Origin: Auanema rhodensis
Lineage: Eukaryota > Nematoda > Chromadorea > Rhabditida > Rhabditidae
Direction: 5' to 3'
DNA: 64,000 bases
Assembly: GCA_964057225.1 (NCBI GenBank)
Contig: OZ059897.1
Location: 10,044,001 to 10,108,000, forward strand
Below, piece after piece: positions 1 to 11,551 of this stretch (positions are counted from its first letter, which is position 1; every line of letters starts with the position of its first letter). The position numbers and the translations under genes were made by a program. The notes beneath the pieces were generated by a model. The model did not search any database, was not told where the DNA came from, and saw nothing but the letters and a program-made list of their open reading frames with translations.

Positions 1-141
1 CTATAGTAAGTGTTGACGCTGTAGCATCTGTTTGCCCAAATACCATTTTCTGCATATTTCAGCTATTTTCAAGCTTTTGCCAAGCAAAAATATGTCTTAG
101 CAAACGGAAAATTTCAAATCTTCAATTTCAGGCTCTTTTGA
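1..141 (+). CDS. Possible 3' end of an unidentified gene (partial)
   Basis: A possible last exon spans 63-141. It follows a 57-nt intron-like stretch (donor gtaagt at 6, acceptor atttcag at 56-62) and reads as about 25 codons ending FNFRLF and a TGA at 139-141. The intron size matches confirmed introns nearby, and residues such as KQKYVLANGKF look coding. The rest of the gene would lie left of the window. There is too little sequence to assign a family, and chance is a real alternative. Confidence 0.3.
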
Positions 142-970
142 CAGTTCTGGGACAACTGGGCAAAAGCCTACACCAGAATATTTCTCATAATTTCACAATT
201 TTTTTGATATTTTAATCTTTTAGAGGTTTTCAAATAGTTACTCATAATCTCCGAAACGACCTGAAGCCTCTAACAGATCTTGACCTCTAAGAGTACGCAA
301 AGAACTAATTTTAAAGAAGATCAAATACACATAACTACGGCAATGTCTTCTAGTTTTGAAAATGCTCGAAACTTATGAAAATTAGTTTTAATCTCATTAT
401 TTTGATGAGTAATGACTTACCATTCAAACTAACAAATGAATCATAACGAGATTTTTCAAAGAAGATAATGCTCATTTGAGATTATCTAATCGTCTCTATC
501 GAAGCGTGTTTAGAATATGGCAGAAGAATACTCTCACTTTCCATCTAAAGTTGGGATAAAAGACGAAACTGATATTAGAGGCAACTATTATAAATGTTTT
601 TTCATATTTTCAGTCAAAATTTCGAATGTCACAGCTATTCTCTCTCTCAGAGTTTTTCTTTGAGGAAACCATTGATATAACATGTAAATTCATTTTTCTT
701 TTTTCAATAAAACTAATTCTATTTCATATACAAACACATTATTGAATTCTAATTCTTAATTTTCAGTCAACTAATGATAGGAATGAATCTCACTGAAATT
801 CCTTCATTATCATCTGCAAATAATCATTTTTCTTTCAAAAAACCAACGTCAACACTATATACAACAGACAATTCGTTTTTTTATTTAACTATATAAACAT
901 ATTATCTATCTATCTATCTATCTATATATATTAGTTTTGAAATCATTTTTTAAATTTCCTTTCTTGGATC
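142..970. other. Intergenic, with a short TATC microsatellite
   Basis: No supportable gene on either strand. A (TATC)n run followed by TA steps lies at about 903-930, some 40 bp before the start codon of the saposin-like gene. The rest is AT-rich and unstructured. Confidence 0.7.
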
Positions 971-1594
971 ATGTTACCCAGTTTATTCGTTATTCTCCTA
1001 TTTTCTTCAATTTCATTCACATTCTCTACCCCACAATTGGATAAAAACGTATTGTTCAATGCTTGTCATTTTGCCAAATCTTTTATTATCTTTAGAATCA
1101 GCTAATTGATAACCAACAGAAGAGTTTCACATCATTTATTAAAAATGTGATCAAAAAATTAAATGAAACTGACTACGAAGATGAGGAGACGTCATCGAAT
1201 TCCTTGTCTTCTACATGGCATTCACTCAGTTGCGGTTTCTGTCAGAATCTTATGACAACTAATATGGATCTTCTGAGTCAGGTCACAGTGAGTTCTTATC
1301 ATTCTTCCAGGTCACTGACAATTTTTTTTCTGAAAAATACCTGTTTAGTCAACAAATGAGAATACAATCACCAATTTTTGTGACAAAATTCTGAGTCATA
1401 TTGGGTTGGCGAAATGGGGTAAATTCATCTGTGATACACTATTGGAAGTAAGCTTAATAAGCATGAAATTGAACTTGATTTAACTTAATTTTCAGGCTAA
1501 ATTGAATATTTTCATAAATAAAGTGAAAAATCATCATTACAGAGATGAAAGCGTGAAGAAAATCTGTACAAGTATCAAGATGTGTACTTTCTGA
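971..1594 (+). CDS. Saposin-like secreted protein (spp family)
   Basis: Four exons (971-1048, 1096-1287, 1349-1447, 1496-1594) join in frame to 155 residues. Residues 1-17 are a hydrophobic signal peptide (MLPSLFVILLFSSISF), so the product is secreted or lysosomal. The saposin-B cysteine pattern is complete: CGFC, then NFCDKIL and KFICDTL, and finally ICTSIKMC near the C-terminus. This is the spacing expected for three disulfides in a four-helix lipid-binding fold. Nematode saposin-like proteins bind membranes, and several are antimicrobial effectors of the intestine; that role is inferred here from the family. Introns are 47-61 nt; the first donor (gtattg) is weak. The stop follows the last cysteine by two residues. 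Confidence 0.75.
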
Positions 1595-1691
1595 GTATGT
1601 GGAAGTATATGAAAAGCCATTACTTGTTTTAATCATATTTTTGTTTTTAAATCTAATTACTATGTACTTTGAGTTGGTAAAGATTATATCA

Positions 1692-1729
<38 letters not shown>

Positions 1730-1742
1730 CCTCTCTCTCTCC

Positions 1743-1795
<53 letters not shown>

Positions 1796-2146
1796 CCTCT
1801 CCCTCTCTCTCTCTCTCTTTCTCTGTCTTTAGTTTATCATATTCTTTCTTTTGTTTTGTTTTTTTTAACGGGATATCGAAGATGATCGTTTAATCACAAG
1901 AAAAGAAAAAACAACAATGATGGAAAGAATTCGATTGAAATACATATTGAAAAAACCGCTTTTATAAAGCTTTTGTCTTTCTTTGTTCTAGCTATGGATT
2001 TTCACCGGAGAGTATGTCGTAACGACTATCATGTCCATTTATATCTGACTTTCAGGTTTTTATTATATCTCAAGCTTCTTCTTCTTCTTCATCTTCTTCG
2101 TCTTTATGTCTCACTTCACGTCCTTCATTTTGACTAAGCCCTTGTC
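1595..2146. repeat. Intergenic with a long (CT)n tract
   Basis: An almost pure CT tract with occasional T or C interruptions spans about 1694-1826. It reads as Leu/Ser repeats in translation and is not coding. The remaining 320 bp up to the lipase start show a pyrimidine-rich stretch at 2075-2115 (cttcttcttc) and no gene. Confidence 0.85.
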
Positions 2147-3325
2147 ATGTCTTCCCGACTGAGGATTTTTCGATCACATATCATACCATATTTCTTATTA
2201 ATTTTACTATTTATTCACTTTACTCATGCTGATTTCACTCCTAATTTCCGAAAATTCTTACACGATACCTATGGAATTGCCATTCAAGAGATGCTTGAGC
2301 GTACTGATCTTGGTGCAGATGCATCATTTGGAGGGAAAGTATTGTTTTTGTTTTTTTCTTTCAATTTTCTTTTATTTTTTATAGTCAAGTCTAAATGAAG
2401 AAGTAATTAATGATCCTGTCATCATAGTACATGGAATAACTAATAAAGTTTCTCGATTTGATGTAATTTTAAAATTTCTTTTAAAGTTATTTATTTCAAT
2501 TTAAAGGCTATGCGCCAATTTCTTATATCTAAAGGCTATAAAAGCTCTGAAATATATGGAACAACTTGGGGAGATGCTGGTACAACACCTGTCGGATTGG
2601 TAGATCTCAAATGCTCATATGTTAAACAATTAAGGTTTTTATAATATATAGTTTATAATATTTATATTTTTTAAAATTTTATAGAGCTCTTATCATAGCT
2701 GTAAGTCAATATACAGGCAAACAAGTTGATATTATAGCTTATTCTATGGGAGCACCATTGGCTCGAAAAGCTATTTTAGGAGGAAATTGTGTTGATACTA
2801 GAGAAATTCTAGGTATCTTTCATTATAAATTATATAAATTATATTATTATAAACATAAATTCAGGTACACCTATTACACAACTGGTGGATACCTTCTTAT
2901 CAGTAGCTGGAGCCAATTATGGTAGTGCTTTATGCTTAGTTACACTGCCAGTAGGAACATGTAACAGGTAATTTGATTCAACTCAATCAATTTAAAAATT
3001 AATGTTTCAAGAAAAAATGGATTACACTGTGATTCTGAATATCTACAAGATATCAATAGTAATGAAGGTTATGAGGGAACATACGTTTTCAGCATATTCT
3101 CAACGGCTGATGAGAAGGTTTTTTTAATAAAAAAAATCTTTTTTTTTTTCAAATCTTAATTGACATGTGCATTTCAAGGTTGGCTTCCGTACATGTGGCA
3201 GACCGGTGTCTCCTATTCGTGGTGGTACAGGATATGTAAAGAAGGAAGGATTAACCCATGATCAGCTAATGGACAGTACATTGCAATTACAGAAGAATTT
3301 TGTGACAAAACATTCGCCTAAGTAA
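2147..3325 (+). CDS. Secreted class 2 lipase (nematode lips-type)
   Basis: Seven exons (2147-2338, 2385-2462, 2507-2634, 2685-2812, 2865-2967, 3012-3117, 3179-3325) give 293 residues. A signal peptide covers about residues 1-28. The oxyanion segment is VIIVHGIT, the nucleophile elbow is IIAYSMGAP (A-x-S-x-G as in Lipase_2), and a likely catalytic His lies in LTHDQ near the C-terminus. Several cysteines (LKCSY, GNCVD, LCLV, GTCNR, LHCD, RTCGRP) fit an extracellular disulfide-bonded hydrolase. The family (Pfam Lipase_2; C. elegans lips genes) hydrolyses acylglycerols, but the substrate of this member is unknown. It lies between two other plus-strand genes, with no sign of an operon. Confidence 0.85.
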
Positions 3326-4702
3326 TGTTAAAACAAACAAAAAACTCTTCATCTCTTTATATATACTATATACTATATACTATATATATATATTTATTGC
3401 TTTAAAATATTATTATTTTTTCTTTTTATTCATAAATAAACTGTATTAAAATAATAGTTTTTACAATCAAAATGAGATGAACACATTGAAATGAGCAATA
3501 ACAATCTCTAATATAACTAATATAAAGCCAGTTTATTCAAAAAATTCATCCAATTTTGCAGAAAATCTGACTATAATACTGTTTGGACTAGCCAAACGAT
3601 TAGTCACAAACGTCTTGTTTGCATTCTTATACTTCTTCAAATACCTTCAAAATTATATATTTTATATAGAAGAAAGAAAGAAAATTATATTTTATGGAAA
3701 AATCAATAAAAAAATTTTTGAAAATATAGCCTACTAATCCTTAATAAGCAATACAGATGACGAATTGGCAACAATTCATACTGAAGAGCACCGTCCGTAT
3801 TAAGGGGCGGAGCTTGTTGCCAAGCTCCGGACGATCCTGCGTGCCCCTTACGTTCTACGTCTCTAACTCTGCAAACATTCTAAACGAGCCTCGAATCTCA
3901 ATGTTTCTTCCACTCTCGGTCCTCATACATTTCCCTTTTCTCGTTTTCTCTATTTTCCTTTCACTGGTCCACCTTTTCCCTGTCCACTGTTTATACCTTT
4001 AGTTTGCTTTCGTTATAATTCCTCCGCCATTTCCTACTATCTCGTTCGTTCTCATCTACACTTTCTACCTCTCATTCGCCCCTCTATCTCTTTTCCTCTC
4101 ATTCCCTTCCTTCTCCACTTTCCCTCTCACTTTCTCTATTACTTTCTCTCTTTTGCTACAATCAGCCAACACTACCTCGTATGTTGAACAGGACTCCAAC
4201 TTACCACGTATCGTCACTATACGTTCCTCGACCGCAACCTCATTCAGATCAATCTCATCTTCTTCCATGTTTCCTTCAGAATTTTTTTTATTTGATATCT
4301 CTTCGTCACCACCATTTCGACTCTCTCATCTCACTTTGTCATCGTTATTACTCAATCAAGCTTCTCAAATTTCATTTCACTGTTTCTTCCACCTTTCAAA
4401 TCTATCATATTTTCAATATTTCCAAGGTTATACACATATTACTTCAGAATATATTGGAAATTGTATGTTCTTGTTCAATTAACCGCTATTTTTCTTTTTC
4501 TATATTCTTATCATGTTTAATCAATAAAAGTTTTATTCATTCTTGATAACATATCTTCAATGTCAAATCTGTAACTTTCTACTTCAGTTACTTAACAATC
4601 TATACTTTCTTTACTTCATTCAACTTTTTCAGCTTTTCGTATGTTTGGGCTTAAACTGACATTTCTTCCTTCTGCCAGCTCATAATAAAAAAAATTTGAA
4701 AC
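3326..4702. other. Intergenic upstream of the SLC6-like gene
   Basis: A TA-rich run lies at 3358-3392. A GC-rich foldable element sits at 3801-3849 (listed separately). From about 4000 to 4650 the plus strand is pyrimidine-rich. Open frames here (for example 3757-4002, 4153-4546) have low-complexity Ser/Phe/Leu content and no splice context, so I do not call them genes. The start of the SLC6-like gene is at 4703. Confidence 0.65.
3801..3849. ncRNA. GC-rich nested hairpin element of unknown nature
   Basis: The left arm TAAGGGGC (3801-3808) pairs perfectly with GCCCCTTA (3842-3849). Stacked directly inside is GGAGCTTG (3809-3816) paired with CAAGCTCC (3821-3828) around a TTGC tetraloop; 13 nt remain unpaired on the 3' side. 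An alternative pairing joins CGTCCG (3792-3797) with CGGACG (3828-3833). The element stands out from about 70 percent AT surroundings. It contains GGGGCGG, so a GC-box promoter element for the downstream gene is the main alternative to a structured RNA. Confidence 0.35.
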
Positions 4703-7700
4703 ATGTTCACATCAGCTGATGAATTATTTGGTTATTCAACTGTATTACTTGGCGTTTCTCCATTAGCGACTCAAATTGGCTTATCTCCAATTTACTGGAT
4801 TCTTCTATTTCCCCTCGTCGCCTTACCTGTCTTCTCTCTCTTACTGCCCTTGGGTCATCTGGCTAATACAGGCCCAGTATTGACATACAAGCGAATAGTT
4901 CCATTAGCATCAGGTATGTTATATGTCTCTCTAATCAATTTTAATTATATGAAAATAATTTATTTTTTGTTTTCTTAATGCTGTCTAAAACAATTTTTGT
5001 TAAAAACTTATATAGACAAGGTCATTGATCAATGTATTACCTACCTACATACATACATATATATGAACGAAGGTCAAATTAACTGACAATCATCCTCCTT
5101 TTTCCTATATATTATGTAAAAGTATTTTGATAGCATTGACGAATATATATATGGATAGAAAATCAAATCCGTATGTATTCATATGGAAAAATATAATTTA
5201 TACATATATAGTATATAGTATATATGACAATTATGATTCAAAAAAAGAAAGAAAAAGAAGTTTGAATGAAATACCCAATATTGACGTTGATGTCTATATA
5301 GTAAAGATACGATTACAGGTCTTGGATGGGGATTAACATGGCTAATAGGTGAACGTTTATACGTAGAAGGATTGCGAGCTGCTCAAAATGTTCTGTATTT
5401 CTTATTTTCTATCCGAAATAACCTGAATTGGGCTATTCATTGTGGATTTCCACATAATTCTCAATATTGCATGGATTTCTTTGAAGAAAATATGACTGTA
5501 ACACAATATCATCACTATCCCGATAATCATTGGCCTGCTCAAGAGTTTAATAGGTATATTTTGTATAAATTAACATGAAAAAATATAAATAAATCAATAA
5601 AATTTATAAAGAATGCACAACCGGTTTTAGCATCGTTTGAAAAATGAAAATAATATCTGCTATTATGCATATTTTCGCGTGAACTTTACACGTATTCATA
5701 TTTTTGATTATAGGAATCTTATACGTGGAAATGAAATACAAACCAGCATGCCAGCTACTTGGGAACCAAATGAATGGTATCTTGGTAGCTCCACCGATTT
5801 ATTTCACTTCGGAATGCCATCATTTGGCTTAGCAGCAGCACACAGTCTCATTTGGATCACAATCTATTACTGTGCTAAGAAGTATATAAGATATTTCATT
5901 TGATTTCAAGTTGTTCATTCATTTTAGAATTCAAAATGGCACACAAACCTGGTTTGTCAGAATATTTGTATTGTTTCCAATCCTGTTATACTTAATTCTT
6001 ATGATGGGAATGTCTATAAGTGGCTTTCACTTTGGTTTACCATCTATTCAAACTGATATTGATGAACAGAAAAGAGATTCTGATCCATTTGATTTTTGGG
6101 CAGATGTTAGAGTGAGTTTTAAAGTTTTAAAGAATATCAAACTTGAATTTCATATTCATTTCAGGGACTATATCGTACATCACTTTTACTTGTTGATTAT
6201 TCAGCAGCATTTACTGGTATTTTACTGTTTGCAACAAGTAGAGTTAAGATAGGTTCATCTCAATTGAATCCTTATCTCATGGTTGCTGGAACATTGGTGA
6301 GTTCATGAACTAAATATATATTATATGTATATATAAACTATATGTGTGAAAGCTTCAGAACAAACATTTCAATATTTGTTTTTTTTTATTTCAGTTAGTA
6401 CCTACAATGATGACAATATTAAGAAGTGGATGTGAAGGGCATATCGCAGATATACAACCGGCTTATAAAACATATATTTCAACAGGTTTTTTCTAAAAAA
6501 AATATTAATTTAAGTATAGTTTATTTGTAATTTTTGTTAGATGAAACAATATCATTTGACTTACTTCCTGTATGTTTTGCTACAAGTCGATTTGGTTCAT
6601 TATGGTCTGCAATCTATTTTCTGGCTCAATTACTATATACTTCGATAGGACCAATGGTATATATCATAATCAAACTGCTTTATAATTTTAAATTTAAATT
6701 TCAGATTATATACACATGTTTCATTTATCAATCATTTGTTGATGAAATTCCTACTGTTCAAAATAATTCGAAACTATTCTTTGCAGCATTGGTAACATTC
6801 TTCTCTGTTCCATCTGTCTTGCTGTATATGCCGGTATGAACTTTTAAAGTTTTAAGACAATAATAAACTTTATGCTTTAGATGGGAACAAAAATTACTTT
6901 GTTATTCCGTTATGTATCACAATCATCTATTCTTCAGATTTTAGCTTTTATTGTTATTTTCTTTATATATGGTAAAATACTATATAATTTATATTTAATT
7001 ATATATAAATTATATTTAGGATGGCAAACAGTTGAAGCTGATATTCTTACAATGTCAAGTGAGACTGGAACTGTCTCCATTTTGACATATCTTCTTCGTC
7101 CAACTTCACCTATCTATACCGTATTCTTATTTACAGTAATTCCAGCACTATTATGTGTTAGTTTACTTATACGTATAGTTACATCTTGTAATATACCAAT
7201 TTCAGTCCAAGTTTGTAGCTGTATTTGATTTACTTGTAGATGGTAATGATATCATGAAACATATTGATGCTGGAGCAGCATTCATACCTGGATCTCTGCT
7301 AACTAGACGTTTAGTAGGATATGGTTAGTCATTATATCTCATCGTTTTCAAAATTAATTTTATTACTATTTAAGGAATCATGTTTATGCCAGTATTCATA
7401 GTTACCGCTTATGCTTCATATACCATGTATTCAATGTGTGTACGACATAAGCTTCCTTATGTAGATTTACTAAAACCAACAACTGACTGGATGCAACATA
7501 CAACTGTTAATCAGGTAGAGATATAATGGAAAAAACAAATTAAAAATCATTTTATTATTTCCAGAGTCGACCAAGAGAACATTCATTAGCGTATGGATTA
7601 TTTAACAGTTTATTCAATATTAGTTATTCAACATTACTTCTTGGCTTATACATAGTTGAATCATTTATTGCTTTAACATTAATAACATTATTTTTCCTTA

Positions 7701-8341
7701 ATAGCGTATCCATATTAGGTTTGTTTATTCAATTAAAAAGAATTGTTTGAACTTTCTTAAATTTTCCAGGTATTACTTCTACAGCTTCTGCTAATAATTA
7801 TCGTTCTATGATGCTTCTAGTCTTAGTTATATTCCATCTATATGCCTTATATGAAATGAGATCCAGTCAAAGAAATTGGGATTCTCCAGAAAGGTAAAAC
7901 TTCTTATAATCTTGTTTCTCTAATTACTATATATTTGTGTTAGGTTATCTGTGTATATAGCAGTTGCCACTATGGAATGTGCTATGCTCAATGGCTACAT
8001 GTGGATGTTCACAGCCGATCATTCTTGGGGAATTGATGCACAGCCATTGTTACTCATCTTCTTCAATACATGTTTGTGAAATGTTTTATTTGTTCTTACA
8101 TTCGAATCCTTACAGTGCTACGAGGATGCTGTATAATCTTAGCAATTGCTATTCGAGCTCATATGATGGAACTGGCTCGCCCTCCAACAAGACGTACAAG
8201 AGATGCCACAGAGGTCTGCTGCTCAAAACTATATGACAGTTGTACAATACAAGCATTTTACAGATTTATGATGTAGATACAGTGGCTGAGATGGATGCTG
8301 AAGACGACAGTCCAATCATCTTTGATATAGCTCGAGCTTGA
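4703..8341 (+). CDS. Divergent SLC6-type (sodium:neurotransmitter symporter family) membrane protein with extra C-terminal membrane module
   Basis: Seventeen exons join in frame to 777 residues (first exon 4703-4913, last 8264-8341; intron 1 is 405 nt, the others mostly 44-60). SLC6 hallmarks: a TM2/IL1-like segment LLPLGHLANTGPVLTYKRI then SGLGWG; an EL2-like HCGFPHNSQYCMDFF with N-glycosylation sites; a TM8-like LWSAIYFLAQLLYTSIGP; a TM10-like VIFFIYGWQTVEADI; and after TM12 LKPTTDWMQH, matching the usual C-terminal R/KPTxxW. The TM1 signature (N-V-W-R-F-P) is absent, replaced by LLGVSPLATQIG, so sodium and substrate binding are doubtful. Residues 585-777 add about four or five membrane segments and an acidic tail beyond the normal 12-TM fold. 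Its function is unknown; it may be a non-transporting or altered-specificity member. Two merged genes are possible. Confidence 0.75.
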
Positions 8342-9681
8342 AGTATTTCTGTTTTTTTTTAAATGTTATTGAACAATGCACAACATATACATGGTATATG
8401 TAGGTAGAAGCTGTTATTAATCATCATGTTGTCTGTTTATTTCATCTTTCAGCTTATTGTTATCACTACAAATCTTTTTAATCACTTATTATCAGCTATC
8501 AAAATAGCTATATATGTAACTCATGCAGTTTTTTTGTGCAATATTATTCAAAGTCTTTGCATGTAGCTAATAGCTAACTAAACGTCTCCTTATATACATA
8601 CTATATAGGCTATTTTCTTGTCTTTTTTGTATTTAAAAAAAAGAAAAAATATATTATATTCCATCATGAAAAAATCGGCTGAAAAATACAGGTAGAAAAT
8701 ATTTTATTCTTTTCTTCATAATAATAAAGATTTGTTTCAAATTTTCCTATATTCTAACTACATACATAGTATATACATATGTGTATATGTATATAACTAT
8801 GATTATTATCAAAATAATAATTTAAAAATCAAGTTTTTTTGTATATAAACATTTTCTTTTTAAACTATTAATTTCAAATATTTTATTAATATTCTTCATG
8901 TATATCCAAAAATTAATTGTTTCATGTGATAAAGTTAATATATGATTTGAATCTAAATGATTTCTTAATGCCTTAATCTTAAGGATTATCCTGAATAATA
9001 CAAATCATTTACGTTCATCTGGAAGGATAATACACATACATAAATGTTAAAAACGTAGTTTTAAAGTTATATTAATCAATGATCAACATTAATATTTTAT
9101 ATATAAAACTACAATATAAACTAGTAGCAGAAGTAGAATTGATAGTAGAAATACTAGTAATAGTAGTAGTAATAGTAGTTTCTTATCCAACTTTGAGCAG
9201 CAGCATTATCAACCCATTTATTTGAAATCTTTTGCCATTTTGGTGTTCTCATTACACCAAAGAGAATAGCAATTTTTTCTCTCTCAACAGCTTGAAATAA
9301 GTAAAAAATATTGATTTCACATGAAGTATTAATATAACCTGGAGATTTTCTGTTTATAACTATGTATTCTTTGCATTTGTATTATAACGTTATTCCTTGA
9401 AAAGATATTCTATGTGATGATATTTATTCATATTAGAAGTACAACTTATTCTGATATTTGAAATTATTTTTATTTGAATATCAAATGCTATTGCATATTA
9501 AATAGATTTTAAAATTCATTATTAGAAGCATGTACAATCTATAATACAAATTTTATTTTTTGAAACTTTCATTATTGTTCTTAAGTACTCCAAATATCAT
9601 TCATTGTATTATATATTCTTGAAACAATATGTATATTCTCTCTTTCTCTTTCTCTCTCGTTCTTTCTTTCTCTCTCCCTCC

Positions 9682-9712
<31 letters not shown>

Positions 9713-10667
9713 TCTTTCTCTCACATGTTTTAACTCTTCTTCTTTCTTTTAATCATGATTTTTTATTTAATACATTAATCGATAATATATTCTAAGGCTT
9801 CATCCACATATAAATTCTTCACCGGAAGTATATACTTAATTTGCTTTTGTTTTTCATTTCATAATTTTCAATTTTCACAAAAAGAATAACTGTGTTGTTA
9901 TTAAAAAAAAATAAAATTGTTCATGCAATTCAGTATATTAATCGTTAAATTATGACAAATTAAGGAATTACTAGGACTCAATAATATCAATTATCATACT
10001 GGCTTCAAAACTTTTGAATACAAATTGAATTATCACAACAATGTTTTTTCCAATAGTTTACCTGTTCATTGAATTTACTATTTTCTCATAAAATACATTT
10101 CGTACTTTTACTCAACGGATACACATTCTAATTTTATATTTTTCTCGTTTTCAATCCAATATATAGATGAACCTACTACTTCTATATATAAGTATAATCA
10201 ATATCTCAGCTTTCTCAATTTGATATTATATATTTTCTCATTTTTGATGTTGTATAAAGCATATACTATACATATGTATACATATATATGTATATATATA
10301 TGTGCATTTCCTGCAAATAATCCGTATAAAACAATATAAGATTAATATATTTTGGATATCAAAATACAGTTCTTGAATAGAATCATTTTTTTTGTTTGAT
10401 TCTTGACTTTCTGTATTTCTTCTACAAATGCATATAAAACTTTTTTTTTCTTTTAAATAAAATATTATGTTATCTAAAAATTATTATATTAACAGTTCAT
10501 CAGTTTAAAAATCTAAAAAAAGAATCAAATTCTTCTTTTTTATTAAATTATAAATATTAAATCATTGTCATAGAACTCATTGAAGCATTCAAATCAATAT
10601 AGTAATTGTAGCCCAATGTATGATCTTCATCTCAAAATTATTTTTTTCTTCTTTTAGAAATAGGACG
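8342..10667. other. Intergenic, with simple repeats and one orphan coding-like stretch
   Basis: Contents: TA-rich palindromic runs (8760-8800, 10260-10310), a (TAG)n-like run at about 9121-9180, a CT/CTTT tract at about 9636-9722, and the coding-like stretch at 9154-9382 listed separately. A splice acceptor cttttag at 10651-10657, just before the next start codon, looks like a trans-splice site. Nothing else is supportable. Confidence 0.6.
9154..9382 (-). pseudogene. Orphan coding-like stretch, possible terminal exon or gene remnant
   Basis: On the minus strand a frame stays open for about 76 codons and reads with coding-like composition (EREKIAILFGV, RTPKWQKISNKW, DNAAAQSWIRN) before running through a TAC/TAT repeat (a run of Tyr) to a TAG at 9154-9156. 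A good internal acceptor (tatttcaag) would start an exon at 9290. No convincing upstream exons, start codon or family match could be found. A fragment at about 9795-9850 on the same strand also looks weakly coding. It may be the 3' exon of a small gene, a decayed duplicate, or chance. Confidence 0.3.
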
Positions 10668-11551
10668 ATGAAGCTTACGAAAGAAGAGACATGCAGCTGT
10701 ATACAACAGCTTCAGAAACACTGTTTAGGGTAAGTTCTATATATAGTTCTTCACTTCTGACTTTTTTCATAACAGACTACAACTCATTTTAGCAATTACA
10801 GTATGCCTTTCACTGTTCCACCCGGATCCAAAGCAGTAGACAACCTCAAAGATGGAGAATTTGGGAAAATTGCATACACAATATCAATTTTGCTTATGTT
10901 TTCGTTTGTTATTGTAATGCTGATGGTCAGATCAATTCGAAGAACTAATGCAACTATCGAAGTAAGTTGTTCGCTTTTCTTTTTTTTTTATTTTGAAGAA
11001 ACACATAGAATTGTTCGCAGGTTGAAGCTCTATTAGATGCTATGAGATTTCGGGAAGAATTGGATATTCAAGAAAGACAGAAAAGAAGACTTTTGAAAGC
11101 AAAACATAAAGTAATAAGATGAAGCTTGTTCTTCTTCTTATGATTATATTATTTAGGTGACAGCATGGTTAACAAAATCTCATAGTACATCCGACTCACC
11201 AAAGGCTTGGAGAAGCAGTCCTCAGCTGATACAACCACGCAAATATACAAGGTTTATTCATACACTTTATAATTGAAAATGTCAAATATTTTTAGTTCTA
11301 CTGTATCTGAAATACCAGAGATTGTAGTAACTGAAGATGGTCCTTGGATTCCTAGAAGACCAACAACCCCATGCCTTTCGCTTATATATGATTTCACGAA
11401 TGATCATCGTAATTCAATAAGTACTGATAAAACAAGTCGGGGATCTATCAGTTCTCAAACATCAATAGCAACAACTCGGCAATCAATGTCATTAGATAGA
11501 GATTGTGCTCCTCGACTTAGTATTCAATCACATAGTATGAGTCTTGGTTAA
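10668..11551 (+). CDS. Small single-pass membrane protein, unknown function
   Basis: Five exons (10668-10729, 10793-10961, 11021-11110, 11157-11251, 11296-11551) give 223 residues. One strong membrane segment (about residues 52-72, ISILLMFSFVIVMLMV) is preceded by a Cys-containing N-terminus (ETCSCIQQLQKHC) and followed by a basic juxtamembrane RSIRRTN. Next come a charged, probably coiled helix (RFREELDIQERQKRRLLKAK) and a Ser/Thr-rich tail with many possible phosphorylation sites. No signal peptide is seen. I do not recognise the family; topology suggests an N-out/C-in anchor with a cytoplasmic scaffold-like tail. The splice acceptor cttttag 11 bp before the ATG suggests trans-splicing. Confidence 0.7.

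Noticed and set aside
1599-1832. 77-codon open frame on plus strand
   Set aside because: It is mostly the translation of a CT microsatellite (Leu/Ser repeat).
3757-4546. Overlapping open frames of 81-121 codons, plus strand
   Set aside because: Pyrimidine-driven Ser/Phe/Leu content, no splice signals or family motif, and mutually overlapping frames.
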